DNA of 64,000 bases from Coenobita brevimanus (GCA_032717465.1 CM064666.1:6284028-6348027), one strand, 5' to 3'. Counted from the first letter of the stretch, positions 48,207 to 59,506 are shown. Translations and numbers: made by a program. The notes: generated by a model not told the origin, from the letters alone.

Positions 48207-49425
48207 CTTACGAACAGAATAACTACAAATTTGGAGGAAAACCAACCTCGTGAACAGGCGGGATTCCGAAGCGGGTATTCGACTACTGATCATCTACTCA
48301 CAATGAATCAGCTAATTGAGAAAACTACAGAATATTAATAAACCACCGTGCTTAGGTTTTGTTGATTATAAAATGGCTTTCGATTCACTGGAGCACATAG
48401 CAATTATAAATTCATTGCGAGAACAAGGAGTGAATGAGAACATTGTAAAACTGCTCGAAAACATATACAGTATAAAGAGGAAACTGCTACAGTTAAATTA
48501 CATAAGGACTCGGAAAAAATTAAGATTGAGAAGGGCGTGCGTCAGGGAGATACAATTTCCCCAGAATTAACAACAGCATGCCTAGAAAGTATTTTCAGAA
48601 AGCTATACTGGGAAAACAAAGGACTGAACATAGATGGAGAAAAGATAAACCATTTAGGATTTGCAGATGACATTGTCCTAATCTCAGAAACAACGGAAAC
48701 ATTGCAAGAAACGTTAAATAGCCTGAACAGAGAAAGTCTCAGAGTAGGGCTTAAGATGAACCGGAGTAAAAGTAAAGTATTTTTAATCCACAAACACCAG
48801 AGAGCTTCATCAGAATAAGCGGAGAAATTCTTGAAGAAGTCGTGGAGTACAATTACATGGGGCAAATACTAAGATTAATGAAAGATCATGATAGCTTAAA
48901 AGGCGCATTACAAATGGATGGAAAGCTTTCGGTTAACACAGACATTATGAAAAGTTGCTTGCCAGTTTGTGTGAAATGAAAAGTATATAATGAATGTATA
49001 ATTCCAGCTATGACGTATGGTTGTGAAACCTGGACACTGACAAAATCGATGGAAAATAAATTAACCCATTCTCAGAGAACAATGGAAAGGTCAATGTTGG
49101 GAATGTCTTTAAGTGACAGGAAAAGATCAACTTGGGTGAGAAAGCAGAGTAAAGTCAAAGATATTATAGAAGTTATAAAAGAAGTAAAATGGAGGTGGGC
49201 TGGCCAGGTAGCAAGAATAAGGGATAACAGATGGAGCAAGAGTCTAACTGACTGGACACCAAGAGATTGTAAGCGTAGCAGAAAAGGCCAGACAGGAGGT
49301 GGAGAGATGAGAGAGAGAAATTGGTAGGGAAAGCCCGGCAATGATTGGCTCAGTCAAAGCATTCACGGAGAAGGCTGGGGGAGGCCTTTGTTTAGCAGTG
49401 GACTTGTAATGGCTGATGATGATGA
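48204..49425 (+). pseudogene. RTE-type LINE, 5'-truncated
   Basis: Starts mid-RT: LTNRITTNLEENQPREQAGF then RSGYSTTDHLLTMNQLIEKT. After frame changes near 48340 it reads DYKMAFDSLEHIAIINSL, GVRQGDTISPELTTACLESI and FADDIVLISETTETLQETL, where the catalytic box is FADD. Then LKMNRSKSKVF and, with further frameshifts, TYGCETWTLTKSMENKLTHS, SQRTMERSMLGMSLSDRKR, KWRWAGQVARIRDNRWSKSL and WGRPLFSSGLVMADDDDD. The KKAFDSxEH, KGVRQGDxxSP and AGHVAR..D.RW..... blocks and the end GGCCTTTGTTTAGCAGTGG then CTGATGATGATGATG are hallmarks of RTE elements of arthropods. The endonuclease is missing. Confidence 0.92.
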
Positions 49426-49571
<146 letters not shown>

Positions 49572-50086
49572 ATAGATATACACACAGAAACATCACATCA
49601 CAGCGACGAAATGTATGCATATTAACAACGGGAGAAATGAAAACAGAGACAGTAAGTCGGAAGATCCCTATTTCAGGTGGTACAAGCAATCAAGTGGAGA
49701 CAGTGAAATGATCCGTGGTGTATTCTATGGAGCACTTTTCAAGACTACTAGCAACTCAATTCCTAGCAGACTTGTGAAGGTCTTAGAGAGTTAAAGAAAG
49801 ATGACTCTCTGCATGGAACAACAGCAGATAAAAGTAACGCCTTAGTATTTATGAATAAATGTTATTATAAACATTAAGTGTGTGAACTACAGGATACCAG
49901 TACATACTGTGAAGTAAAAAACGACTCCTCTGAAAAAGAGTAGAAAATTTCACACACACAAATAGAATTTGTTGAAAGTTAGAGAGGATCTGATCTAGCA
50001 GTTTTCAATGCAGATCCAATCAACACCGTATATGTATAGCCTTATTAAAACCAAGAAGCCAAACAATCCCCTGAGGCCAAAAAAGT

Positions 50087-50650
50087 TTTTTTTTTTTTTT
50101 TTTTTTATGTGTCCAACTTTGGGCAAAGGCTTCAGGGTCTATTTCTCGTTGGCAGTGACCTATCCCAAGGCCCGGTAGTCCTCCTACACCTCCACATGTC
50201 ACCACTTCGGCGCTAACACCCACCATCCATATTGAATACATGCTAAGGCTGTCCCATACAGGATCGGTGTATTGGTATTAGCGGGGGTATTTTTACGACA
50301 TGTCGGCGGGCCATCTGGTAGATCAGGAAAGTCTGCTTTCAGGAAATTCAGATCCTTAAACTGTTCCCTGTCCCAGCCGGGATTCGATTCTGGGTCCATT
50401 AGGACTGCAGACCGCCTCTCTACCGATTCAGCCACCGCCTCTCTACCGATTCAGGGAGGCACGGTAGCACAGTGGTAGCGCGCCGGACTCTTAATCGGGG
50501 GATTGCGAGTTCGAGCCTCGCCCGGGCTGCCGTGCCGGGAGTGGTAGCTCGCTCCTGTAACCCTAGCGGGGCTATATAGTCCAATACAGGGCTTAGCTCG
50601 GAGGAACTCCATTTCTCCCATTTTTGCTCTACCGATTCAGCCACCGCCTT
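50087..50650 (-). mobile_element. SINE-A, second copy, inserted in PLE 1
   Basis: Minus-strand copy of the 42188-42543 SINE: the A-run appears as T at 50087-50106, and the body landmarks CCTTTGCCCAAAGTTGG, GTTAGCGCCGAAGTGGTGAC and TTTTTACGACATGTCGGCGG are present inverted. The B box (GGATTCGATTCTGGGTCC inverted) and A box (CTCTACCGATTCAGCCACCG) follow. A 23-base stretch of the head is duplicated (CCGCCTCTCTACCGATTCAG at 50413 and 50436), and SINE-B interrupts the head. It splits the PLE between PNNPLRP and SSVAYKLTKWL. I see no convincing target duplication. Confidence 0.9.
50455..50626 (+). mobile_element. SINE-B, tRNA-Lys-like, nested in SINE-A
   Basis: Bounded by the 14-base direct repeat CTCTACCGATTCAG (50441-50454 and 50627-50640), a clear target duplication. 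The head GGCACGGTAGCACAGTGG, GCGCGCCGGACTCTTAATCG, then GCGAGTTCGAGCCTCGC folds as a tRNA: perfect T-arm stem GCGAG/CTCGC, anticodon loop with CTT (Lys-like) and A and B boxes. It is not a tRNA gene: the acceptor stem is imperfect, and a body of about 95 bases follows (GTAGCTCGCTCCTGTAACCC, TTAGCTCGGAGGAACTCC), ending in a T-run. Confidence 0.92.
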
Positions 50651-50998
50651 CTTCTGTGGCATATAAGCTCACCAAGTGGCTTGTGACATTATTGTCCTCT
50701 TTTGTGGGCATAATTTCTGACTCCTTTGTGCAAAATAAAGAGAATTTGGTGAAGGAGCTAAAATCCCTTAAAGTTTTGTACCCTCATAAACTGGTTAATT
50801 TTGATATAAAATCATTATTCAACAAAGTTCCTGTTGAAGAAATGTTATAGCTTTCCTGCCAAATGTTTTGGGTAGTAATATTGATGGTATTCCCTGCGAA
50901 AACATCATTAATCTAATAAGGTTGTATGTTGATAATTCATCTTTTGTTTTTAAGGGTACACATTATACACAAAAATTTCGTATGACTCTGGGTAATGT

Positions 50999-51372
50999 CT
51001 AACTATCTATCTATTGCCAGACGCCATAATCCCTTAAGGGGTGGCCATTTGACTTTGAGTTATTTCTTTTACGGGGAGGGGCACTAACCCTCCACCAACC
51101 CACTTGCTGACACGTAGGGAGCACGTATGGTTTGGTTACATGGTTACCTCCCAGCGTTGTAAATGGTTTCTTGGCTTACAGGAAACCATTTGGCTTGTCA
51201 CTCAATGTAAAGCCACCTGTAAAGGAAAGAAAAGCAATAAGAAGTGACAGGAAAAATGGGAGAAATAAGAAGAGAGGAGGGCAGACACAGAAAAAGAATG
51301 ATAAAGGCTAAGGAAGAAGTAGGCAGCACTACATCAAGTGAGTGGATGATGGTCGCCACCACCTACCACAAA
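50999..51372 (-). mobile_element. SINE-D, full length, inserted in PLE 1
   Basis: Bounded by the 11-base direct repeat CTGGGTAATGT (50988-50998 and 51373-51383). Removing it restores the PLE reading GNVLADIY. On the minus strand: head TTTGTGGTAGGTGGTGGCGA, CCACTCACTTGATGTAGTGC, a pyrimidine-rich middle, AGTGACAAGCCAAATGGTTT, CCAAGAAACCATTTACAACG, then a body shared with the 5S-derived SINE (CCCTACGTGTCAGCAAG, GTTGGTGGAGGGTTAGTGCC) and the F2 LINE tail GGCGTCTGGCAATAGATAG. The origin of the head is unknown to me. The stretch CTGGGAGGTAACCATGTAAC just before the shared body may be a strongly diverged piece of 5S rRNA. 374 bases. Confidence 0.93.
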
Positions 51373-52091
51373 CTGGGTAATGTGCTGGCTGATATTTACA
51401 GGGAGAACCTTGAGAGTAACTTGTTGACCTCTGTAAAGAGAAAAACATACAGTACTTTAGTTCCGGGACGTTGATGACAGTTTTTGGCCTAACAAATTTC
51501 CCACTGATGAATTTCTACAACAACTAATTTCCTTAGCCCCATTAATAAAGTTTACTCATGAAATGGAAATAGATTATAAACTGCCCTTCTGAGATGTAGA
51601 GGTCATCAAGGATACACCTGTTCTGAAGACTAAATTATACAGAAAACTTCAAATATAATGTTCTTTGTGCATAATTATTCGAATCATCACATTTATGTAA
51701 AAAGATCTGTCTTTATATCGTAGTACATGAGAGCATATAAGATTTCAGACCTCAAAATTCTGGAAGTAGAACAACAAATGATTAAGAAATTAGGGAAAGA
51801 ATTTAAATATCCACTCAGCATGCTAAACCAAAGTCATAATAAGGAATGGAAACGCTTCTGTGGGGGCAAAACTAACAGGCCAGAATGTATAACCAGCCAA
51901 AGATATCTTGTTCTTTTTTTCCATGAATCTTTTCTTCATGTTTACATTTTGAAAAATAACTTAATGTACTACTGCGGCCTTTCCACTCTGGGTGAGTCCA
52001 CACTGCGGCGCACCCTTACTGACCGGCGGGTTGCTGCTGACTGAATTACCATCCCGCCACGTAAACCAGCACGGGACAGTAGAGTAGTTTG

Positions 52092-52094
<3 letters not shown>

Positions 52095-52177
<83 letters not shown>
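52095..52177. repeat. (TA)n microsatellite
   Basis: About 41 TA units within the PLE 1 3' flank. Confidence 0.98.
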
Positions 52178-52179
<2 letters not shown>

Positions 52180-52475
52180 AGTCATATTATTAATATACCG
52201 GTATATCATTAGTCATTGATAGCATGATATGAAATGATAGTACGCAATTATTATTATTATTATGTTATAAAACTGTCATTGGCATTGTTTTCCCGTCACT
52301 CTCTCTCTCTCTCTCTCTCCATCCTCCCACCACATTGACTTCTCTCACAATACACCCTTCACCACAGCCTTCTCCATACCTCCCAGCCCCCGCCCTATAA
52401 CCTTCTGTCCTTCCCCCCCCCCCCCTGTTTCCCGTTCTGTAAGTGATACTTAAGCAAGTTGGTATTGTTACAGGT

Positions 52476-52520
52476 GCCTTTGACCTGAAGAAGCATTAGC
52501 GAAACGTTGTCATTAAAGGC
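52476..52520 (+). ncRNA. Hammerhead-ribozyme-like motif in PLE 1 3' region
   Basis: Stem I strand GCCTTTGAC (52476-52484), core CTGAAGA (52485-52491; fits CUGANGA), one extra A, short stem-loop GC-ATTA-GC (52493-52500), GAAA (52501-52504), C-GTT-G as a reduced stem III, then the cleavage triplet GTC (52509-52511) and the other stem I strand ATTAAAGGC (52512-52520). Stem I pairs over eight positions (one G-U) with a single A-C mismatch at its base. Minimal hammerheads with diminished stem III are known to occur in the terminal regions of Penelope-like elements. Weak points: the extra base before stem II and a two-pair stem II. Confidence 0.5.
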
Positions 52521-52530
52521 TCCTCCTCAC

Positions 52531-54305
52531 ATGGTGTTTTATTTCCACATTCTGTCCATGGATTTATACTTCACAACACTGGTTTTCTTAGCAGATGGAA
52601 CATATAGCGTTTGACAACATTATATACGGCAGCAAAGTATAACATGTACAGTATATACTTTTCCAAGTAATTGTTATATACCAGCAAATCTCTACTCTAC
52701 ATCGTGAAGTGCTCCTATTAATGTTTTCATAATACATATATGAACTGGGAATGTCATTTTTACTGTCATATTGTTAAACTAGTCCACAGCAAGAATACTA
52801 TAAGGATATAAAAAGTAAACCACAAGCAAAGATATATTGAGGTAATAACTATTTGGAAATGTTATCAGCACATAAAATGTTGGCTTTGATGTGGTTGGTT
52901 ATGCTCACTGTGTTGCAGTGGTATCGTTTCTAGGACTCAGTCTATCTTCGCTGGCTGATGGCCGCAGCACTGATTACAGTCATGCTAACGCAATGGTTAC
53001 AAAGGTCACACATAGCATTGCAGGATACGAATGTTGCATCATTTACGTATTCGAGACACTTTCCTTAATTGAACAGAACAGTGTGGTATCACCTGACTAC
53101 CGCCACTAACCCTCTCTTATAAGAAATCCTGTTGGTGACATTCCTGAAGCAGTGCATTGCAGACCTTCCCCCTGTCATTGTTATTGCACCATAGCCCATA
53201 CGTTCCATTTAATACCGATACTGGTGAATATAGATGAATTACTTAGAAATAAGAATTGTGTGAGGATACCGGTAGCAGTCTGTCTCCCGCCAGCAACACA
53301 CTCCCATCCCATCAACTGTCCTCCTCCCTCATGCATTCCCTCACCCTATCCTTCCATGTCACTCACGTCCATATCTCCTTCCATGTTCCGTATCACGTAT
53401 ATAGGTTACACTCATGTATACTCTTCCTTTGACTACCGATTCACTCCATGTATCCAAAACAAATAAAAAGATATGTACCAAACGTGGGTTTATTTTAAGA
53501 GTCTTATTCTTGCACAATACGAATGCGTTTGATAAGCCGTATATAAAACATCAAAACGGTTCAGCTATATTTTGGACTACACAGAAAAACAAAAGCGAGA
53601 GACTACCCTACAACAAATGAACGAAAAGTGGTGTAACCAGATTCCAAACCAATGACAATAGGTCTCTACTATCGGTATGCACAAAATAATAATACGACAG
53701 TTTGACAGTCACCACGAGAAGCTCTCAGCTTTCTTTCCTTCATATACCTGGGATGTATTAATTATTAATAGATATACATGTATAACATTCGTAACCTGAT
53801 ACACATAATAAACTTGCTTCATTATCAGTTGTATTTGTTGAACCACATATCATCAATAGGTCAGATATACCTATTATAATATAATGTATACATTAGAAAC
53901 AATTACAAAGCAAGAATAACGTAGCGCCGTTAACAAAGGATCTTTTTTCTCGTAATTACCTGATATTTCTCTTCCTCCTGCTGACCTCCCACAGAAACTC
54001 CTACTCTACCTGTCCTAATACACCCGTCCTAACTCACCCGCTCACTCACTTAAAAGATTTGTTTTAGCAGCTTGAAACGACAGTGATGATTGTGTGGACT
54101 TTTATATAAACGCTTCCTTCCTACCCCATCCTCCATGATTCTGCCATAGTCTGGATGCATAGTACTGCTCCTTGTGCTGCGTGAATACCTGAGTGTGTCG
54201 CATGTGTGGTGGTGTTGGGGGGAAGGGGTGCGGAGAGCACCTCGTTATCAACGATTAATTGCTTTAGACCTTATATAAAAATAAATAAATAAATGAATGA
54301 ATGAA
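52531..54305. other. Anonymous DNA, no gene seen
   Basis: The frame 52891-53109 begins with a hydrophobic stretch (VAVVSFLGLSLSSLADG) that could pass for a signal peptide, but nothing else supports a gene. No known repeats recognised. Confidence 0.5.
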
Positions 54306-54309
54306 TACA

Positions 54310-54310
54310 T

Positions 54311-54341
<31 letters not shown>
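54310..54341. repeat. (CA)n and (TA)n
   Basis: Twelve CA units followed by four TA units, at the distal edge of the CR1-like fragment. Confidence 0.95.
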
Positions 54342-54343
<2 letters not shown>

Positions 54344-54344
54344 A

Positions 54345-54920
54345 TGTTATGCAAGAAAGAAGGAACCAGAGGCCAGGAGCCAGTAAACTGTTCCTTCCAA
54401 GAAAAAAACAAAAACAATGCAAGAGAGCCAAGTTCAAAATCCGTTCATTTCGAGATGCCTGGACACACTGCGTTTGAAGACTGGATATCATAGGAAGTAG
54501 GAAATACTGACAGAGAGGGACAGTTCCAGAGTTGACCTGTTGCATAAATGAAGGACTGGGAGTAACGGTTAACTCTTGCATTAGAGAGTTGGACAGAAAA
54601 GGGATGAGAGTTTGTTGCTAAACGGGTGCTACGCACCCGTCGTAGAGGTGGAGGGATACAGCAGACAGTTCAGAAGAGCAGTGAGCATTGAAGTAGCGAT
54701 AGAAAATAGATAAAGATGCAAAAGTGCGGCGAAGAGACAGAGGTTGAAGGGAGCCAGTAAGAGGAGGAGAGTTGAGACGAAAAGCCTTTGACTCCACCCT
54801 ATTGAGAAGAGCTGTATGTGGGGAGCCTCCCCCCATATGAGAGTTGTACTCTACACAGGGGCGAATAAAACCCGTGAATAAAGGCAACAACTGTAAAGAA
54901 GGGTGGGAGAGGAACACAGG
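54345..54920 (-). pseudogene. CR1-like LINE, RT C-terminal fragment and 3' end
   Basis: Third copy of the CR1-like 3' region. Minus strand: FTGFIRPCVEYNSHMGGGSP, HTALLNRVESKAFRLNSPPL, TGSLQPLSLRRTFASLSIFY and RYFNAHCSSELSA in the first frame. After shifts it reads TNSHPFSVQLSNARVNRYSQ, SFIYATGQLWNCPSLSVFPT and SYDIQS. The order (IRPxxEY, LDRVxxKA, SLxxFYRYF, LWNSLPxSVFP, YDLQSF) is the C-terminal domain of CR1-type RTs. The 3' end near 54345-54370 (AGAAAGAAGGAACC inverted) matches the copy at 7150-7465. No catalytic motifs. Confidence 0.88.
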
Positions 54921-55180
54921 TTAGAGACTGGATTCTTTATTTTCTCTACGTTTTGAGATGCACAGAACCAATCTCCAGAGAGTCTGAACAAGAAGCGGTA
55001 CAGCCGAGACATTTATGCCCCTGGAAATTCCCTCCCCCTTTCTCGTGTCGCAGCCCTACTGGCTACCTTTAGGAAAATTTTGTTGTCCTACCACACCCCT
55101 GATTGCGCCATTAGTGCTGCCTTTGCTGCATACCTACATAGGGCCTACATAGGCTGAAAAATTCCTCCCTATAGTTAGTT
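54921..55180. other. Anonymous DNA between LINE and PLE 2
   Basis: No family recognised. The plus strand has short open stretches (FRKILLSYHTPDCAISAAFA) without a known match. Confidence 0.4.
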
Positions 55181-56290
55181 ACAGTTTTACACAAATCTGA
55201 GATGCTTCCAACATTTTCTCATTTGCTCATTCAAATCTTTCTCACTGGCTGTTGTTTCTTCCCATTAGGCAAATAATTGTGCTGACCTATGTGCAACACT
55301 AGGGAATTAGATACTCTGTGATGCCGTACATCTGCTTCGTGTTCTGCTATCCTTGTGTCCATTCCTTGTTTTGTTTCCCCTATGTACGTTTTCGGACATC
55401 CACTGCACGGGATGCTGTATATTACACTGTTCTCAAATGTACTTCCTTTCAGTTTTGTTTTGACCGTTTCTTCTATTTTACGTTCTGAGGATGCGGCGAT
55501 CCTTAGGTCTGCCTTCCATAAGTACTTACTGATAAACGAAGCTTTGTGTGCGTGAATATATATCTTCTATTGTCATCTTCAAACACTGGTGTAATCTCTT
55601 TTCTTTTTATTGATGTAAACTGCCTTCCTTTCTAGTTTTAACAACATGCCAACCGGTGTTTACAGCTTCTTAAAGGTTTCTACTGCGTATCTCCTCCTCT
55701 ATGAAATCATCACTGCAAATCCTATACGCCCTTAGGAAAAATCCTATAACAACTCCAGGTTTGGTCTTTTCGTTGTGTGCTGAGATATAGAGAATGGTTA
55801 TCTCTGTTGGTTGGTGTACAGTGCACAGAGTATGTAGCTTCCTCGTCTGGTCTCCATAATAGAGTATCTAAGAATGGGAGTTTTTTCTCTTTTTCTTCTT
55901 TTATTGAGAACTGTGTCATCATTCGCGCTGTTTAAAATTCTCAATCTATTTTGAATATTGATGTTCTTAGGTTCAATATTATCTGCAACATGTTGCACCC
56001 CCATATATGATTCTCCTGCAGTTGTCAGCTTCCAATGTTTTCATATATAGGCAAGGCATGACGGCAGAAAGAGGCGAGCCAGTGGCTAGACACTTTTCTT
56101 GCCTATGGTCATTCCAGTGAAAGTAAATCCTCCGAATTCAACACAGTGATATTAGTTCGGTGTAGTTAGATCTTTGTTATGGTAGATCCTCATCTTCCCT
56201 GACGTCCACTGCTCTTCCTATTGCCTGCATGGGCCCCTCCATCGGTACATTGGTGAAAAGCGATTTTACGTCAAAGTTTGCCATTTTCCT
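55180..56290 (-). pseudogene. Penelope-like element (PLE 2), RT fragment plus GIY-YIG endonuclease
   Basis: Minus strand. RT remnant FDVKSLFTNVPMEGPMQAIG (about 56275-56215), then, downstream and frame-shifted, FSIKEEKEKKLPFLDTLLWR and YSVHCTPTNRDNHSLYLST, matching the 'LPFLDVLV...VYRKPTNTDxYLxxxSxHP' region of PLE RTs. The endonuclease domain is clear at about 55470-55310: VIYSIPCSGCPKTYIGETKQ and GMDTRIAEHEADVRHH, a GIY-YIG-type module with the PLE-specific CxxC and Y-IGET...R..EH pattern. Between the two lies sequence with several stops. The upstream part of the RT is cut at about 56290, where a MULE relic begins on the other strand. Confidence 0.9.
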
Positions 56291-57060
56291 TGTGCGTATC
56301 GCCCAAGAAAACTTGAAAGACAGCAACTGCGTGCACAGATGAAACGGAAGGAAGCTGATGACATGACGGCAAGAAGCCCCAAGCTCATTAGAACAGAACT
56401 GCATAAATTTTCTGATAATCTGCTGGAATCTGGTGAGAATAGATTTATAGCACTATCAATATACCGAGAAAGACGGAAAGTGTGTCCTGTTTTGCCCAAA
56501 ACTCGTGAGGAAGTGCATCATGCTCTTAATTCCATGGGTACTATTACCAGCAAAGACGAAGAATTCGTCCTTGAAAATAATTCAGAAAAGGAACTGTTAT
56601 CCTTTCATGTGCAATTAATCTTGATTTTCTGGTGAACTCTGCTGAGATGGTACTTTCAGGAATTGTCCATGGTTCACCTATCAACTATACACTATGCATG
56701 GCTTACATAAAGGACATTATAGTCCATTAGCGTATGCTCTCTTGTTAGATAAATCAGAGATTTAAAGAACAATGTGCAATTGCTTAACAGACATTTGTTC
56801 AGCAAGGAATCTGCAATTGCAAGCGTCATTGATACACACTGATTTGAATTCACCATGCTCACTGTTCTGAGAGAAATATTTCCAACCACAGTTTGGAGAT
56901 CTTCGAGCTTCCGTTTTATGGCAAGAATAAACATGTTACTGTGTGTCCAGCGTGGACTTTACTATTCTGAGGTCAATAAAAAGCCATCCCGAAACGACCA
57001 ATAAAATCCAGCTTCAAAATCCTGCTTCCACCTCCCCGTGGTGAGCACTGGGCAACAGCC
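56291..57060 (+). pseudogene. MULE (Mutator-like) transposase relic
   Basis: The first frame reads YRPRKLERQQLRAQMKRKEA, RSPKLIRTELHKFSDNLLES and VLPKTREEVHHALNSMG, then DEEFVLENNSEKELLSFHV, the N-terminal part of animal MULE transposases of the FLYWCH-associated type. With frame changes it continues LYTMHGLHKGHYSPLAYALL and LDKSEIYKEQCA, which matches the 'LYTIHG...G..PLAYxLLPxKxxxTY' block around a catalytic position. DFEFTMLTVLREIFPTTVWR follows, with FRFMARINM in the place of the FHFGQ-W block and its catalytic Asp (D-FE). No terminal inverted repeats found. Confidence 0.75.
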
Positions 57061-57485
57061 GCTAACGTCTGGCTAACAGAAGAGGTGATATCAAACAATC
57101 TGAGCTTCCATGGAAAACATGACACACATATAACGTGAGGATCCGTGCTTTCGTAAACTCCGTTTTCCTTTTGCTGAAGGCAACGTCATTGAGCTTTTCG
57201 GTAATATCCGCCGAATGTCTTAGAAGTGTTCCACTTATGGTACCCAGGGAATTAGAAAGGGACTTAGGTAGCCTCTTAGGGCGCTTCCAATGCCACATGT
57301 TATTGGTCTCACTGGAATGACCTCCTTGTGGACTTACGGTAAACCTTTCATACTCGGGGGACAAGATTATTCTTCAAGTAGGTTTAGTAACTTCTCTCCT
57401 TTTTATGATGGTTTAAGTATTCTTCTCGATTTGATATTTAATTTATCAGATTCACTTTCTTAAAGAAAAATATATATACACACAG
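57061..57485. other. Anonymous DNA, possibly distal MULE sequence
   Basis: No motif recognised. The minus-strand frame 57062-57364 has no domain that I can name. Confidence 0.4.
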
Positions 57486-57486
57486 T

Positions 57487-57715
<229 letters not shown>

Positions 57716-59039
57716 TTTCCTCTTATAAATTCTATAATATGTCCTTGCTCTTTGATGTCCTTCTTTAGCACCTCTGTCTGCCTGTCTTTCTGTCTGAAAT
57801 ATAAATCTGATTTTGTTATATTTGTTTTATTTCGTAGCTTTCGCTTTTTGTTTAATGTTCTTTTTCGCAACAAACTTCCCTCCATCACCACTCTCCCCAT
57901 TGTCTCTCCCCCTTTCCTAACACCCTGCCTTCGTAAATATCCAGTTGAATTTAATTTTGTCAGGTGTTCGTTTCTGTAGCACATGAGATCGTTAATTATT
58001 TTAGTCTTCCTTTATCCAGTTCAGGACAAGCTACGTTTATCGAACGAAAGGAATTAAACAATGGCTTTCTTTATCGCTTCACTCCCAGGGGCCTTTCCTA
58101 TCGTGAATAAAATTACTTGGTGGCTGAACAGTAAAATATAAGACACATCCACCCGATGAACAGGCGAAATAGCCGGTATCACTCCTTTCCTGTTGCCATA
58201 TTTTTGGAATCACACAGTATCCTATCCTTCTAACGAATTTTTCCCACCTTCCTTTGCGCAGCGTAATTTTTATTTAATTTGTTCGTACCATTATCCACAT
58301 CTACATCTCTGTCTTGTCCTTTTCTTTACAGATTTATTTCTCATAAGATTTTATTAAGAAATTTGAAGCTGTAAATCCTTTCAATCCTAGGACGTATTTT
58401 TTAGCTTTTGCCATCTCCAGACAGCTTCATTCAATTCGACACAGAGCTTTATAACTGGTGTGGATAAGTTACAACCATACTGAACCCCCTCACTACCACG
58501 GGCCCGTTTTAGAGGAATAACATAATCTGGTAACAACACAAACAACTTTTAAAAGTTATGCTGCTGAGAGGATAACAGTGAGAAGAAGGAAGCAGAGGAG
58601 AGGGACAAGGAGGCAAGAAGAAGTAGATGAGGCGAGGAAGGAGGAGGGAGGATGGGAAATGAGGCAAGAGTTCCAGCCTTAACCCACTGTCCAGTAACTT
58701 GCTGTCTTATTTACTCTTCTGCTTGACAATATTAAAAAGATCAGGAGAAACATGAAACCATGAAGTGCCAGGGGTTCTCTTAACCTGACTAATGTGTGTT
58801 GGTGGGACAAAGGAAACTGTAATAAGACATCATCTGTGTGGAGAGTTTAAAATTGTCGGGAGGTAAGAAGACTGAGCTATAGTAATAACGATGGAAGAAT
58901 ACCAGGACGATGTAATGGGGCCGAGAAGCATCAAACTCTTCATCTTGATGGAACTTGGAAACTGAGAAAATGTGCACTGGTATTATGAATAAAGTATAGA
59001 ATGGTTTCATGATACTGGAGAGGCCAATATCGGATTAAT
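57716..59039. other. Anonymous DNA, no gene seen
   Basis: AT-rich with a purine-rich patch at 58570-58660. Nothing recognised on either strand. Confidence 0.5.
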
Positions 59040-59432
59040 AAAAAAAATCATCAACATCGTCACCATCATCATCCCACCTCATTTCCTGGGAGCGGAGTGA
59101 GGTAGGCGGTATAGAAAGCGCCATGAGAAACAAAATACGACAGTGGGAGAAATAATCAGCAGCATACTCAACGAAATGGATCACACTCGCATCCATTCAC
59201 CATTCAAACCCCTGCAATTCTATCTCTTCTCGATATGAACACATGTCAACACGCAGCTTCGTATATACCTATCTGACAGTCAGTGTGATGAGTGCGAAAT
59301 TAAACGGTGTGTCAAACGCTTGTCATACACTCCTCTGTACAAAATTCATCCAGCATATTCGATGCCATGTTAGTTCCCAGCCTCGTCAGCTTCATCTCTC
59401 TCTCTCTCTCCCTCTCCCTCTCCCTCTCCCCC

Positions 59433-59506
<74 letters not shown>

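Larger units (their letters stand above)
49590..52530 (+). mobile_element. Penelope-like element (PLE 1), with nested SINEs
   Basis: Host sequence of a PLE interrupted twice. From about 49780 it reads LKKDDSLHGTTADKSNALVF (the AD-K-N-A block of PLE RTs), then YSLIKTKKPNNPLRP up to 50086. SINE-A/B occupies 50087-50650. It resumes SSVAYKLTKWLVTLLSSFVG, NFDIKSLFNKVPVEEM and, up to 50998, RMTLGNV. SINE-D (50999-51372) follows. It resumes GNVLADIYRENLESNLL, then SLAPLIKFTHEMEIDYKLPF, VLKTKLYRKL and the C-terminal KKLGKEFKYPLSMLNQSH. A GIY-YIG domain is not found downstream. The 3' side carries the hammerhead-like motif at 52476-52520. Many frame changes; not functional. Confidence 0.85.

Noticed and set aside
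50455..50530. tRNA-Lys(CTT) gene
   Set aside because: The acceptor stem is imperfect, and the unit is about 172 bases long inside a perfect 14-base target duplication, so it is a SINE.
52891..53109. Small secreted protein beginning MVGYAHCVAVVSFLGLSLSS
   Set aside because: Only a hydrophobic N-terminus supports it; no conserved motif, splice context or homology can be argued.
56339..56635. Host zinc-finger-type gene
   Set aside because: The reading matches the N-terminal part of MULE transposases and is followed by frame-shifted transposase core; no intact gene is present.
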